The notes below the pieces were generated by a model that was not told the DNA's origin, made no database searches, and worked only from the letters and a program-made list of their open reading frames with translations. A DNA stretch of 64,000 nt from Aurifilum marmelostoma (taxonomy: Eukaryota; Ascomycota; Sordariomycetes; Diaporthales; Cryphonectriaceae). The stretch's first letter is position 1. Each line of letters begins with the position of its first letter. The position numbers and the translations under genes were made by a program. Shown one piece after another: positions 34,604-45,932 of the stretch. The stretch lies in assembly GCA_027559495.1 (NCBI GenBank), contig JAMXSV010000005.1, positions 372,001 through 436,000 of the forward strand. Direction: 5' to 3'.

Positions 34604-35985
34604 TCAGTCCAACCCGGGAAACGCAACACCTCCAGCTGACTGGCCTCCCTTGCCGCCCTTCCGCTTCTTCTTTTGAGGCTTGGGCCTGTCGCTGTCGCTG
34701 GCATCGCTGTCGTCGTCCGAGTCGTCACTATCAGCTGCGCGCTTGCCATTTCCATTCGCAGTGCCGTCTGCTTCGTCCTCCTCTTCCTCCTCCTCGTCGT
34801 TGTTGCCATCCGCCTCAGCCCACACCTTGACGATCTTTCCGCCGCCACTGATCATGCGACCCTCGCAGTCGAAGTTGACGGCGACGACGCCCTCTACGTC
34901 ATCATGTCGCAGCACAGCCTGTGTCTCCCTCGCCTTCAGATCGACAACCGCGAGACTGCCATCGCCGACACCAACGGCCACCTTCTTGCCCCAGCCCAGC
35001 TCATCAGGCATCCTCACAATACAGTCCAGGCTCTCTCCGTCCTTCTTGTTCTTGGTGCCAGCCACATAGATCCTCTCCTGTTGGTCATCCCACGATCCCC
35101 TGTCCCAGATGGTAAGCACGCCGTTGCCCGTGCCCACCGCAACGACAGCATTGCTCCTCAGCCTCTTCGGCCCCAGGCCCGAGGGGATCAGGGCCGAGCA
35201 CAACAGCTCGTCCTCCTGGTCCTCACTCCTCGTGATGATCCCGCTCCTGATATCTGTGACCGCAAGCGTTGTGCCTCCTGTGGACACCCACTGCCTTGGG
35301 AAGCCCGAAGTGCTCTCGGCCGAGGGTGGCAGGGGAACGATGCTCGTAACGTAGTCGTCGTGGGGAAAATGCTTGCGGACGGGTGCGGCGCCCATGGACC
35401 CTAGGGGTCCTTTGCTGGAAGGATCCTTCTCGGCGCGCAGCTTGTCGCGCAGGTCGTAGATGTATAGGGCACCAGAGTCGGTGCCGACGAGGAGGTTCTG
35501 GGGCGACAGGACGTGCATTATGGCAGGATCGTCGGCATCATCGCCTCGGCGGGGCGGGATGGTGATCTTGGAGACGACCTGGCCGGTCGTTGGGGAGAAG
35601 TGTTTGACGATGGAGTCTGTGCCGGCGGAGTAGAGGTCTACATTGTCGTGGGAGACCAGGCTGTGAGTCTTTAAAAGACCAAGATAGAAAGTGCTGCGGG
35701 AATTGTGTAGAGAGTGACCTTACCTTGTCCATCATGACCATAAACCAGACTGCGACAACTCCCCTTGTGCCTGCGCGTGCGCCAGAGGCTCTTGATCAGG
35801 CCCTTGCCGCTCGTAATGCTGCTGTTCTCGTCGACTTCCTCCTCAGAACCATTATCCGAGGAGGGGATCCGGAAGGTCTCGACATGGCCGCTCGACAGAC
35901 CAACAGTAAGGAGGGGCTCGGTCGGGTGGACGGCCTGGGTGAACAGGTCCGAATTCAGCGGGAGGGTACAAAGGTTCTCGAACAT
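34604..35985 (-). CDS. JIP5: WD40 repeat protein, JIP5/WDR55-like ribosome biogenesis factor
   Basis: Two exons on the - strand, 35985-35724 and 35637-34604, with an 86-nt intron; 431 aa. The start MFENLCTLPLNSDLFTQAVH and the following PLLTVGLSSGHVETFR match the JIP5 family. The acceptor was chosen so that GHDGQ joins DLYSAGTDSIVKHF, as homologues show; the nearer AG sites give a wrong frame. Several WD40 blades follow, then a low-complexity acidic stretch, and a C-terminal KKKRKGGKGG nuclear or nucleolar signal. Yeast Jip5 is needed for 60S ribosomal subunit formation and lies in the nucleolus. It is an ordinary housekeeping gene next to the quinate cluster. Confidence 0.88.
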
Positions 35986-36446
35986 GATGGCTTGAAGGGC
36001 GGAGAGTCGCGAGAAAGAATGGTCAATTGGATTCACTCAGAACTAGCCATCATTTGACTATTGTAGAGGATAAACGGAGCGGTGGGCTGGTGGTATACTC
36101 AGCCGTGAAGTATCGTGTCGAGATATGGTGCAGACCCAAGCCCCCCTCTGGAGAAATTTCAAAAGTTTGACGATGAAATCAGCAGCAGCAGCAGCGGCAG
36201 AAGCATGCAGCCTCGTTGCGCTAAGGGGAAAAAAGTGTGGGGAAGCTAGCTGCTTAGCGTGTACCTGTCACAGGCAGGGACAGGGGTGCGTCTAGCGTGC
36301 CAGGGCTAAGTATGTACTGTACTCCGTACTGTTAAAATGGCAGTCTTACCATCTGCGCATACTGCATGCTTTCATTTTCAGATTATGATCTTTCTGTTTT
36401 GTCAATGGAATTCTATTCGTACAGGAGTATGTCCCTTCAGACCTCC
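35986..36446. other. Intergenic, upstream of the JIP5-like gene
   Basis: 460 bp with a short (AGC)n run at about 36180-36200. It holds the JIP5-like promoter and the 3' end of the chitinase gene. No gene recognised. Confidence 0.5.
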
Positions 36447-37777
36447 TCACAGTTCGTCTCTGACACGCTGCTCACTTTCCTTGATGGCTTTCAGAAGGCG
36501 CGCTAGGCGTTCGTAGGACGTGCCATCCTCGCCCAAGCCCCAAGCAAAAACACCAGCCAGACTCATGTCGCCCAGGAGCGCCGTCACCTTCTTCTCAATA
36601 TCGCCGTTGGAACCCTTATCAAAGGACCACCACAGATCATCCTGCGAGTCCCAATAGTATGATGCGCCCTCCTCCTCGTCGTATTGTGTGTCCGCCAGCG
36701 CCCTCTGGAACGAGCCCTCGAGGTCGGTTGGTGTGGTATCGTGCCACGAAAAGGCACCGGCCCGTCCAAGGTCCGCTCCCGTCTCTGGGTCCTCGAGCAG
36801 CAATGTCTTGCACCCGATCGGGGTCTCGGCCTTGGGACAGTCCTCAGGGTCTGTCTTGTACCACTTGACGTAGAAGGGCAGGCCGAGATTCAACTTCTCG
36901 GGCGGCGCCCCGCGCGTGATGTACGCCTGCAGGCCCTCGCGGCTGGCTCTGGTGCTGGAGTGGTGCTTGGTAACGTGGTCGCGGCGGTTCATCAGGTCGT
37001 ATGTCATCACGTTGAGGAAGTCGAGATGCTGCATGATGAGCGGGACAGTGGCCTCTGTGAAGGCGAGCATGTCCCTCTCGTGGCCAGGAACGGCAGCGGT
37101 CATCAGCTTGTTGGGACCCAGGGCGGCGCGGATCTCGGCCAATAGAAGGGGGTAGGCTTCGATCTCCCACTCCTTCTCCGAGTTGGGCACTTGTTTGTAG
37201 TCTTCACCATTGCCGCCAGGATACTCCCAATCAATGTCGACGCCTGTGAGCACAGGTTTCGAGGTCAGCCTCTCGCAGGCACTCTTCGGCGATGGCTCGC
37301 TCGCACTCACCATCCGCTCCCGTAGTATCCACCATCATCGCAATATTCTGCGCAAATGCCTTGCGCGTGGTCTCATTCTTTGCGGCTGTGGAGAATCCGC
37401 CGTCGCCCCAGCCACCAACCGCGATCAGGACCTGCGTGCCGTCCGTGAATTTTTCTCTGGCAGACTCGACGCTTCTGAAAAGAGGCCACTCCGCACGGTC
37501 GTCCTCGAGGAGCATTTCAGATCGTATGAAGGCCAGAACCACATGCGTGATGGGGGTGATGAGCTCTTTGTCCTCAGGAATTATATCATGTTGTCTGTCA
37601 ATGGAGGTCAGTGTCTTGTGTATAATCTCATCTGATTCTCATCACAAAGTAGGAGGAAACGCACCCGGTCAAGTACATCAGACATGTAGGGCCTCGGCGA
37701 TCCTCATCTTTGGCAGCAATCACTGTGGCAAGAAACCACAAAATGGCTGCTGTGATGTGAATTCTTGACCAATTCAT
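36447..37777 (-). CDS. Secreted GH18 chitinase
   Basis: Three exons on the - strand, 37777-37665, 37594-37311 and 37243-36447, with introns of 70 and 67 nt; 397 aa. A signal peptide is clear (NWSRIHITAAILWFLATVIA, residues 2-21). The mature protein starts the GH18 barrel with MYLTGQHDIIP and VVLAFIRS, then VLIAVGGWGDGGF, and the catalytic DGVDIDWEYPGG with the proton donor Glu139, followed by MTYDLMNRRDH. These are the complete GH18 active-site marks, so it should cleave chitin-type N-acetylglucosamine chains outside the cell. There is no visible chitin-binding module or GPI tail. Both introns interrupt conserved motifs exactly in phase, which supports the model. Confidence 0.9.
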
Positions 37778-38910
37778 CCTATAGAAAGACTGAGAGGCCA
37801 GATTGTGCAGTCTTGGGTGTAGTAGACATGCAGGAACAGGCAGAGGTGCGGGAACGATGTCTCGTGAGTAAGAGGTAGAGAGACAAGATGACAGTCTCGG
37901 CACATGCCGCTGTAGTCTGACGCCCAACCCCCAACCCTGAACCTGCACTATGTCTGTGTCCAATCAAATCAGTCAATTTGGATCCACTTCAATGCCCTGA
38001 TCTGATATGTACATAGTACACTCCCTTCAGCCTTGCCAAAATAAGCCAGTCATTATGCTGAGCCTTGTGGACCATGACTTTGGAATACCAATGTCTGTTC
38101 CTAAAACACCCATACTATAGCTCTCCACTGATTTCCTGCCCGAGTCCTTGAGCGCCTGCAGGTGCCTGGAGCTCTGGAGACTTAAGCCATGAACTGCTCT
38201 TCTTCTCTTAGATGGCCCAAGCTCAGGTGCCATTTTACTTTGGCCAGTGGCACTTTTATGCTGAGCACACTGCTCAGACCAAGACATCAACACTTTCCCA
38301 CAGTGGCTTGTGATGTTATCTAAAAGCACAATCCTCCCACAATTCTTTTCAGTGGCTCGTGTGTAGAAACCAGACCTTGCGATCGTCACAACCCGCCAGA
38401 ATCTTGTCCTCTTCTCAGTGAAGGTGTATGATCTCTCATTGGTAGCCTTGGGAATTTTCTTATTCATCATCCATTGCCCCTTCCCAGAGCACCAGATACA
38501 TCCCGGGTGGAGGATCACAAATTATTGCCACAGGGCCAGTTTATCTCAACATCTCGTCAAACACGTTCTCTCTAGCAGGCGAGAACATCATCACGCCAAA
38601 TCTCAGCGGCAACAAGGCTTTTCAGGAGTACTTTCTTCCTGCACCAGATCTCTGGATGCTACTTGTCTCATCTTCTTAAGCTCTTCATATCTTCAAATCC
38701 ATGTTCAGCCTGTGCCTGAATTTACTAATTCCTCGGGCCCTCGGACAAGGCGGTCCCGATGGTGCGGTTCGAATGCACTTGCCACAGACATTTTCTGGAC
38801 TACCCTAGTAGGTTTCTCTTTCTTTCTTTTCATCGTCTTAGTCTGAAGCACTTGGCTCTCTGTGACTTTCCCTCTCTCTCCCTCTCTCTCTCTCCTCCCT
38901 CCATCTCTCC

Positions 38911-38953
<43 letters not shown>

Positions 38954-39630
38954 CCCCCCCCAACATATCCATACTTCCATCAGCTTCACCTTTGAAGTGA
39001 TAGCTAACAAGGATCCATCGTTGCCAAATCCTGAAGTCGGCAGTCAAGGAAGTAGCCGTGGATCACACCTCATCGGTGACCACCTCAGTCTTCTAAGTGA
39101 TCACCTACATCTGCTGCAGGAAACCACGATCTGCTTTACATCCTGTGCGTTCCTGGAAGGGACTCAAATGAAGCACCCCAAGGAAACAAACAGCAATCTA
39201 CATAAGTAGAATCATCAAAGGTATGATATTCCTACTTTTTTCACATCCGTCTAGGATATCGTATGCATTTCAAGCCCTCACCCTCAGATTGCCTTGTAGG
39301 ATATCAAGAGTTTCTATTTCTGTTCCTGTTTCTTCAGCAGCACCTTCCGTTGCTCATCATCCGTTTCTGATCCTAACACTCTTCAAACCGTCGAGCCTCC
39401 TAATTCCAGCCTGCCAACTCATGCTCCTATCCCATCCTTCCACGCTTCCATATCATCACGTCACTTCTGCCTTCCGTCCTTTCATTCGAATCCGGGACTT
39501 GAGCCCTCTAATTACCCCATAACTCGCCCATCTCCCACTTTCCTCATCTTTCTCTGCACGTGCTTTGTCTTTTCGATATCTAGAGCCATTTCCCATATTG
39601 ACTCCCTGTCTGGGACTCTTCTTCATCAAG
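37778..39630. other. Intergenic, no supported gene; contains a CT microsatellite
   Basis: 1.85 kb between divergent genes. A 163-codon open stretch (38518-38027, - strand) begins with a non-ATG codon and resembles nothing I know. The right half has the pyrimidine microsatellite at 38869-38960. The 250 bp before 39631 are C/T-rich, as in fungal promoters. Confidence 0.5.
38869..38960. repeat. CT microsatellite followed by C run
   Basis: About 90 bp consist almost only of CT repeats with a few CCAT interruptions, ending in a run of ten C. Its strand asymmetry produces long false open frames on both strands. Confidence 0.9.
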
Positions 39631-42600
39631 ATGTCTTCATCCGACACCAAACGGTCGGTATCGCCAGCCTCATCAGGCGAGGCCCCATCCAAGCGCCACA
39701 AGTCGCAAGAGCCGGAACGACCAACAAAAACCGCAGAACAGGAAGCTTCCGAGGAAGCACCAAATACTACCCCTTCCCCTCCCAATGATAACAAGAAAGA
39801 TGACTCCACTGGAGTAGAAAACGGATCAACAGCCGGCGCGACGAACAGCCGCCAGTCCAACCCTCCCATAAGCAGCCAAGTTGGGGGCTGTCAATATGAT
39901 GATGAAGAAGACAGTTCTCAGGACGACGAGCTTCGTCTGAACTGCGCGGAAGCGCGCATAGTCCTCGAGAAACTCTCCTTGGAGCCGAATCCAACGGGGC
40001 ATTTTTCCCGAGATCTGCGCGAGTCCGGTCTTAACACCAGGCCACAGTTAACGCCTCAGGAACGGAAAGAATCGATGGATGAGCTGGAGCGGGGCCTTGT
40101 GCAGACTCAAAGTGAAGGTTCTCAACCTTTGGTTGGAAGTCTCGAGTACACCTTCTGCGCACCGGTTGACGGCATATTTGAAGCGGCTGAGTTTCTTGGT
40201 CTTGATACCTCGGGGGATTTTCTCGGCGGAGTCAGCCTTGATCCCTCCTCGCCACTTAGACTGAGGCCAGACCAAGTACAAAATGTTGCATACTTGGTGA
40301 AAAGTGCCGAGAATCTCCCTAGGGGCGCGGTCAATGCGAATGATCATGGTACTGGAAAGACCATCGAAGCACTAGCCGCTGTCTTTTGCCTGGCGAACCG
40401 GCAGACCGCAAGTGGCGATTCGAACAAGCACGGAATCACTCTGATTCTTTGCTCACACCAACGGCTACGAAGTTGGCAGAATACTTATTCCAGGTTCTTT
40501 TCCAAGCTTTTTGATTTGCATCTCTACACCAAGCGCATACACCCAGGAGAGCACAGTAAGGAGATTGAACTCACAGCCGAGGCGTTTCACGAATTCCTGA
40601 AGGATCTTGACTCTACAGACCCGAGGACGAGCAAGAAAGTGATACTTTCTACCTACAGTGAGTTCGGTGATCGACTCATGACCGAACGTGGACCAGAAAA
40701 TGTCGTCAGGGAGAAGAGGCTGTCAAATCGAGGCTCGAGGCTCGGCGAAGAATGGCATGAAGCCATCAAAGTAGCCGCCAAGCCCGAACACTTCGACCTC
40801 AACCTGTCGACGAACATCATTGGCACAATGATCGCAGACGAGGCTCATGAGATCAAAGACCCCAGAACCCAGAAGGCGCATGCTGTCTACTTGGTCGACG
40901 CAGATGTTAATTTTCTCCTTACAGGGTCTCCTGTTCCAAACAAGGTCTCCGACTTTCGCGGTTTGCTATTCGCTCTCTTCCAGCCATCAGAGTGGCGCGT
41001 GCAATGGCCTGTGAAGACGTCCTTTCCTACAGTTCTTCACATGTATGAGAGTTCCTTTGATCCTTTCAAAGAAAACATAGTGCCTGGCAAGATATCGCCT
41101 GAGTACGAAAAGGCACTGAAGAGTGGCCAACAACTATGGCGGCTCAATCCCCATGCATATCGGTGGCTTGGTCACCAGATGGACTTCAACGTGGACTTCT
41201 CACGTATAGCCCTGGGCTCATTATTCCGAACCTGCGTTCTGCGTCGAGATCCATCATCGACGCTGCGGCTGCCCAACGGGAACCTGGTCACGATCGCTAG
41301 CCTCACCGGCATTCCTCCCGTTTCGATTCGGACTATCGAGCTCCACATGACGCGCAAAGATACCGAGACCTATAGCTACAGGACGCGGAGGTGGTTCTAA
41401 AAGATCCATGAAATTCACAACGACGGCAAAATCAGCACCGCCGCTCGGGTTTTCGCCTGTAATGAGATGCCCAAAGCCGGCATGGACAAGGAATTTGATT
41501 CCCATCTGGACTATATGACTGCCGATCCTGGACTTGGAGATCTTCTTCGCATTCATCCGTCAGGGTTGGATGCTGTCCTCGATCCTTTCGAAAAGCCTGC
41601 AGTGTTCGGTCAAATTCTGGATTACGATGAATTGACAGCTAAAAACACCGATGCGGGCATGTCGTATTATTACGCCATGACGAGACTATCTGGTGACCCG
41701 GAAACGCCACCCACTGACAGAGCATCTTTTCTTCGACATATAGTCCGTCGATCTCCCAAACTACAGTGGCTCCTTTCACACCTAGAGCAACGGAAGACGG
41801 CTAGGGAGAAAGTCATTGTGTACTGCGTGCATCCTTTCACGCAGTTCATCATCGAGGGTCTATGCTCAATGGCAGAGTTCACGTTCTTCTCGATCAGATC
41901 CAAACACGACATTTGTACAGATCGGTCACAGGTGTTGGACGATTTCAACAATCCTGATGTTCGAGTTGACTTTCTCCTCAGCACTATGCGTCTCCTGGGC
42001 CACGGCGTTGAGCTGCATCATGACTGTAGCAACATGATCATCTTCGAGATGCCCGATAATATCCCCACCATGCTCAGAGCTATCGGGAGGATCCGCCGCA
42101 TCGGCCAAAGGAACCCTCAAAGTGTATCATTGCTGACCTTGGCAGAGTCATACGATGATTACACTCTATATCGACAATATCGCAAACATGCAACTGCGTT
42201 GATGGCAACCGGCGTGCTCAGTCCTAATCTCGATGACATGCTGCACGACAAGCGGAAGCAGTACGAGAGTCACATAGCCAGTGAGGAAGGCAGTCATGCA
42301 GACAGAAAGGCCCGGCTTAGGATACTTCTTCACCTTCATTCAGGCCACCACATCGACCAGATTTGTGTCGCCGGCGAGCTAGTCCGGCAGCTCCTGGGAG
42401 CAAGGACCAGCCGAAGTTATGTCCTGTGGGCGACTGCTATGAGGAAACCCCCCAAAGCTTAGCCGAGACAAAATGGTTGTTGTGCCCGAGATGCAACTTT
42501 CAGCCTTTGCAGCTGCGAAATTTGAGCAGTATACTGCGGAGGGCAAACGTCTCCTCGACAAGGTCCTGAACTATGACCCATCAACACCCAATGGACAAGA

Positions 42601-42751
42601 CAAGCCGGTCAGTGCCGGCCTCTCTACTGCGTCGGATACGGCGCAACAAGGTGCCAATGTGTCCCCTCAGCAATCGAATGAGAAGCCTTCGGGTGACGTA
42701 CCGGATTCTCAAGATGCCGAAGGCAGGCAGGATAACTCAACACCCCAATGA
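39631..42751 (+). pseudogene. SNF2-family ATPase gene with one nonsense codon and one frameshift
   Basis: The first ATG in frame is 39631 (MSSSDTKR). An acidic/polar N-terminal part precedes the SNF2 ATPase: Walker A GTGKT (residues 240-244), DEAH box (403-406) followed by EIKDPRTQK, FLLTGSPVPNK, and a helicase C lobe with GHGVELHHDCSNMIIFEMP and GRIRRIGQRNPQSV. The frame is broken twice. Codon 590 is TAA (41398-41400), after which the same frame continues open to 42462 with good helicase sequence. Then at a run of six C (42448-42453) a one-base shift would join the frame to 42473-42751. A 45-nt intron over the stop (41391-41435) is possible but has a weak donor and no branch point. Either a decaying gene or assembly errors. 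Confidence 0.75.
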
Positions 42752-43880
42752 ATGCTGTTATCTTGCTGCGAACGCACTGTTTAGAGCAAGACGGGCAGTG
42801 GGTTCTTTGTGCAGCAGGATGAGCATTTCTATTTCCAGATCTTGCACATGAGAAAGGAAATTACTTGACAGGACCATGTTGGGATGGTTCCGATTTATGC
42901 GATGGTTTGAGTTGATTCGGGCGGATGTGGTTTGGCAAGGATAATCTGGTCCCGCCATATTTTTTTTGCTTTTTTAATCTACTTGAGTAGGTATCTCGCG
43001 GTGGATTCGATTTCTTTTTTTTCCTTCCTTATTTTTTCCTTTCTTCTTTTCCTTTACCTAGTGCAAGCTGCCCGTCATAAGGAGGCCAGATTGGTACATT
43101 ATCAATTCAGTGGTGCGTTGCTTTAACAAGTTTCACTGCTGTTTTTAACGCCCTCGGGACCGACCAAGACTGTAGACAAGCTGGGAGACATCACAGAGTG
43201 TATAGCTGGCTTCGTAAAAGACGACAAATCAAGGGGTAATTGCTTAACCAAGCCAGCCAACGCATTCACGCGCTAATTATTCTCTTAAAGGATTGACTAT
43301 TCATTGCCACGAAAAATATGAATGGACAGTCTCCTTGAACTGTACACGTACTTCATTGTAATTAATTGACACGGGCGAGAGCTTCCCCCTTCAAATATAA
43401 GTTCCAACTCCACGGTGACCAATGTCAGGAGTGGGGAGACGCTTGACTTGACTCTTGCCTCGCCCATCCTCTGCGGGGCCCCAGACGGATGCTTACAGTA
43501 TGGGGGTGGGAGGGTCCCACCGGTGGGATTCTCCTCACGATTGTGGAGTAACAATCAGAGCGTCTGTATGGTACAAAGACGCAGAGAATGTCCACTCCCT
43601 CCTCAATTGGTTGTGGTTGTCGGGGGCAATTGTCGCGCTAGGGCGAACACATGCGTCCTTAGACTGCTGGGTCGTAGATCCCTTGGGCTTTGATTCTTGT
43701 TCTCCGACCGCCGGATATAAAGACACCCTCCGGCCCACGATTTTCCCCTTGTTGATGGCACTACTTGCGTAGTTCTGCTTAACCATCTCCGCCACCTCCT
43801 AGGGCCATATCTGACAAGTCTCGGTTTTTTTTTGAGTGTCCTAGCCGTTCAAGGCTTTTGTCAATATTCGTCCCGCCGAG
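42752..43880. other. Intergenic, promoter of the MFS transporter in its right part
   Basis: 1.1 kb with T-rich runs (about 42,960-43,060). No convincing gene. The right end holds a TATA box and the 5' untranslated region of the transporter. Confidence 0.5.
43716..43721 (+). promoter_or_regulatory. TATA box of the MFS transporter gene
   Basis: TATAAA lies 160 bp upstream of the ATG at 43881, in a GC-rich surrounding (CCGCCGGATATAAAGACACC). Confidence 0.5.
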
Positions 43881-45420
43881 ATGGACAAGCCGCCGCAGGT
43901 TGACAAGTCTGGTGAGGCGGGGGCCGTCGAGGACGTTGAGGTGGGGTCCAAGGAGGTCAGTCTCGGTCTATTATTCACCAGAACACGAGATTTTGTTCCA
44001 TCACAGCTAATCAGCGTGCTCTACTCAGGTCTATTCTTCTGGTGAAGCCCCCGTCTCGACGAGTGCTGAGAAAGCACTAGTATGGAAACAGGACAAACGC
44101 ATCATTCCCCTCTCCGCCGCCATCTACCTGCTGTGTTACCTCGACCGGAGCAACATCGGGAACGCGAAGACGTTGAATGCGTCCGACCACCAAGACCTCT
44201 TGTCAGAGACCCACATGAGTGATTATCAGTATACTATCTCGCTCATGATCTTCCTCGTGGCGTATGGATTATTTGAAGCGCCGTCAAACGTTCTTCTCAA
44301 GAAACTTCGGCCCTCACGGTGGATAGCAGTCTTGATGCTGGGCTGGGGCGCGTGTTCGATGGGCCTCGCAGGATCACACAATTACGCCACCGTGGCGGTG
44401 GTCCGTTTTCTTCTTGGTGTCTTTGAGGCTGGTCTGTTTCCGGGCCTGGTGTACTATCTCACTTTTTGGTACAAGTCCGACGAGCGCAGCATACGTGTCG
44501 CCTTCATTCTCGCGAGCGCGACGCTCGCGGGGGCTTTTGGCGGAGCGATCGCATTCGGCGTCGGCCACATCCATAAGGCCCACGGTCTCTCCGCCTGGCG
44601 CTGGCTGTTTATCATCGAGGGTGCTCCGTCCTGCCTCTCGGCGCTCTTTGTGCTGTTCTTCCTGCCAGACTACCCAGAAACTGTTAGTTGGCTGTCAGAA
44701 GACGAGAGAGCACTCGCGCTCGGGCGTCTGTCTGTCGAGGGAAGCAAAGGTCTGCACAGCTCGGACTGGTGGCGCGACGCAAAAGCGACCCTGGCTGATG
44801 GGAGACTGTGGGCACACTACGCCGTCTACTTTGGCATCTCGGCCCCCTTCAGCAGTCTCTCGCTCTTCACGCCCTCCATCACGGCGGGCCTCGGCTATGA
44901 GAACCTCGAGGCGCAGCTCATGACCGTCCCGCCTTATGCGGTCGCCTACGTCGTGCAGATCCTGGTGTCGTGGTCTGCGGACCATTTTGATTCCCGGGCG
45001 TTGCACTCGGCTGTCAGTGCTACCGTAGGAGCCTGCGGATTCTTGGCGTCGGCTGTCTTACCTGCTGACGCCTACTCGCATCGCTATGGGTGCCTGATTG
45101 TCGCAGCGGCTGGCGCGTTTGCGTGTATTCCTCCACTTCTGGGATGGCTTTCGTCCAATATCTTCAGCACCGCGTCAATCGGTCTTGCGATCGCGCTGAA
45201 CATTGGGCTGGGAGGGGCGCCTGGCCAGATCCTGGGAACGTGGATCTATAAGGCTGACGAGGCTGCCCTTGGTTATCCGACTGGGCACTGGACTAATGCT
45301 GGCCTGTTGTTCTTTGTGGCTGTGGGTTGTGTTGGGTTACGGGTCTACTATGGTTGGCAGAATCGCAGACTCAGGGCCACAAGGGTAGAAGGAGAGCAGA
45401 TGAGGCTATACAAATATTAG
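43881..45420 (+). CDS. MFS transporter, anion:cation symporter (Dal5/allantoate permease-like)
   Basis: Two exons, 43881-43955 and 44029-45420, with a 73-nt intron; 488 aa. After a hydrophilic start the family signature DKRIIPLSAAIYLLCYLDRSNIGNAK begins helix 1, followed by YGLFEAPSNVLLKKLRPSRW, GVFEAGLFPGLVYYLTFWY after helix 4 and RWLFIIEGAPSCL, typical of Dal5/Tna1-type carriers (vitamins, allantoate, nicotinate and other small organic anions). Twelve membrane helices can be counted. The substrate cannot be read from the sequence. The intron phase and the conserved first helix fix the short first exon. Confidence 0.88.
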
Positions 45421-45932
45421 CATCGGACACGTGTAGATAGGTTCTCAGGGCGATGGATGGGAACGGCAGTCCGTCATCTACTCAACATCCTGAACTGCCT
45501 CTTAACGAATGTATCCAAGGAGGCCGAAAAGGTCCCGACGGGGGCTATTTGCTGAAATGGCAAATGTAGGCCCTCACGCAGACACAACCTTGGGCGCAGC
45601 TTGGAGCTCATAGCCATTCACGATCGCACTTAAAAGTTCGCGTATGGCGCCGTGAGCTTGAATATGGCACACAAATTTGATGAAAAGGGGTACAGCAAGC
45701 CAAGCATAACCGTGACTCACGTATAGAAGTGCGCGGCTGAGTGAGGGTGGTTGCCTGATTGTGACCAGCGTTACAACATCTGATTGGACGAAAGCTGCGC
45801 CGCTAACCCCCACAAGTTACGTTGAATGTCTATATAAACAGAGCAGGCACGACACCCAGCTCAACACATCTCTCTCTCTCTATCTCTCTTACGCTCGCCC
45901 AACAAATCATCTATTACCCCACCTAATCAATC
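45421..45932. promoter_or_regulatory. Upstream region of the RT-related gene
   Basis: 510 bp, no gene seen. A perfect TATATAAA at 45831-45838 lies 95 bp before the ATG and is followed by a CT-rich stretch (about 45,870-45,890), a normal fungal core promoter layout. This speaks for an expressed single-copy gene. Confidence 0.6.

Noticed and set aside
38027..38518. 163-codon frame on the - strand
   Set aside because: It starts at a non-ATG codon, overlaps another frame on the opposite strand and has no recognisable domain.
38755..38790. Possible tRNA B box (GGTTCGAAT) near 38764
   Set aside because: No matching acceptor, D or anticodon stems can be built around it.
38705..39209. Long Ser/Leu- and Arg/Glu-repeat frames on both strands
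   Set aside because: Created by the CT microsatellite at 38869-38960.
41391..41435. 45-nt intron that would remove the stop in the SNF2 gene
   Set aside because: Donor GTGGTT is weak, no branch point is visible, and the removed residues look like normal helicase linker; kept only as a testable alternative.
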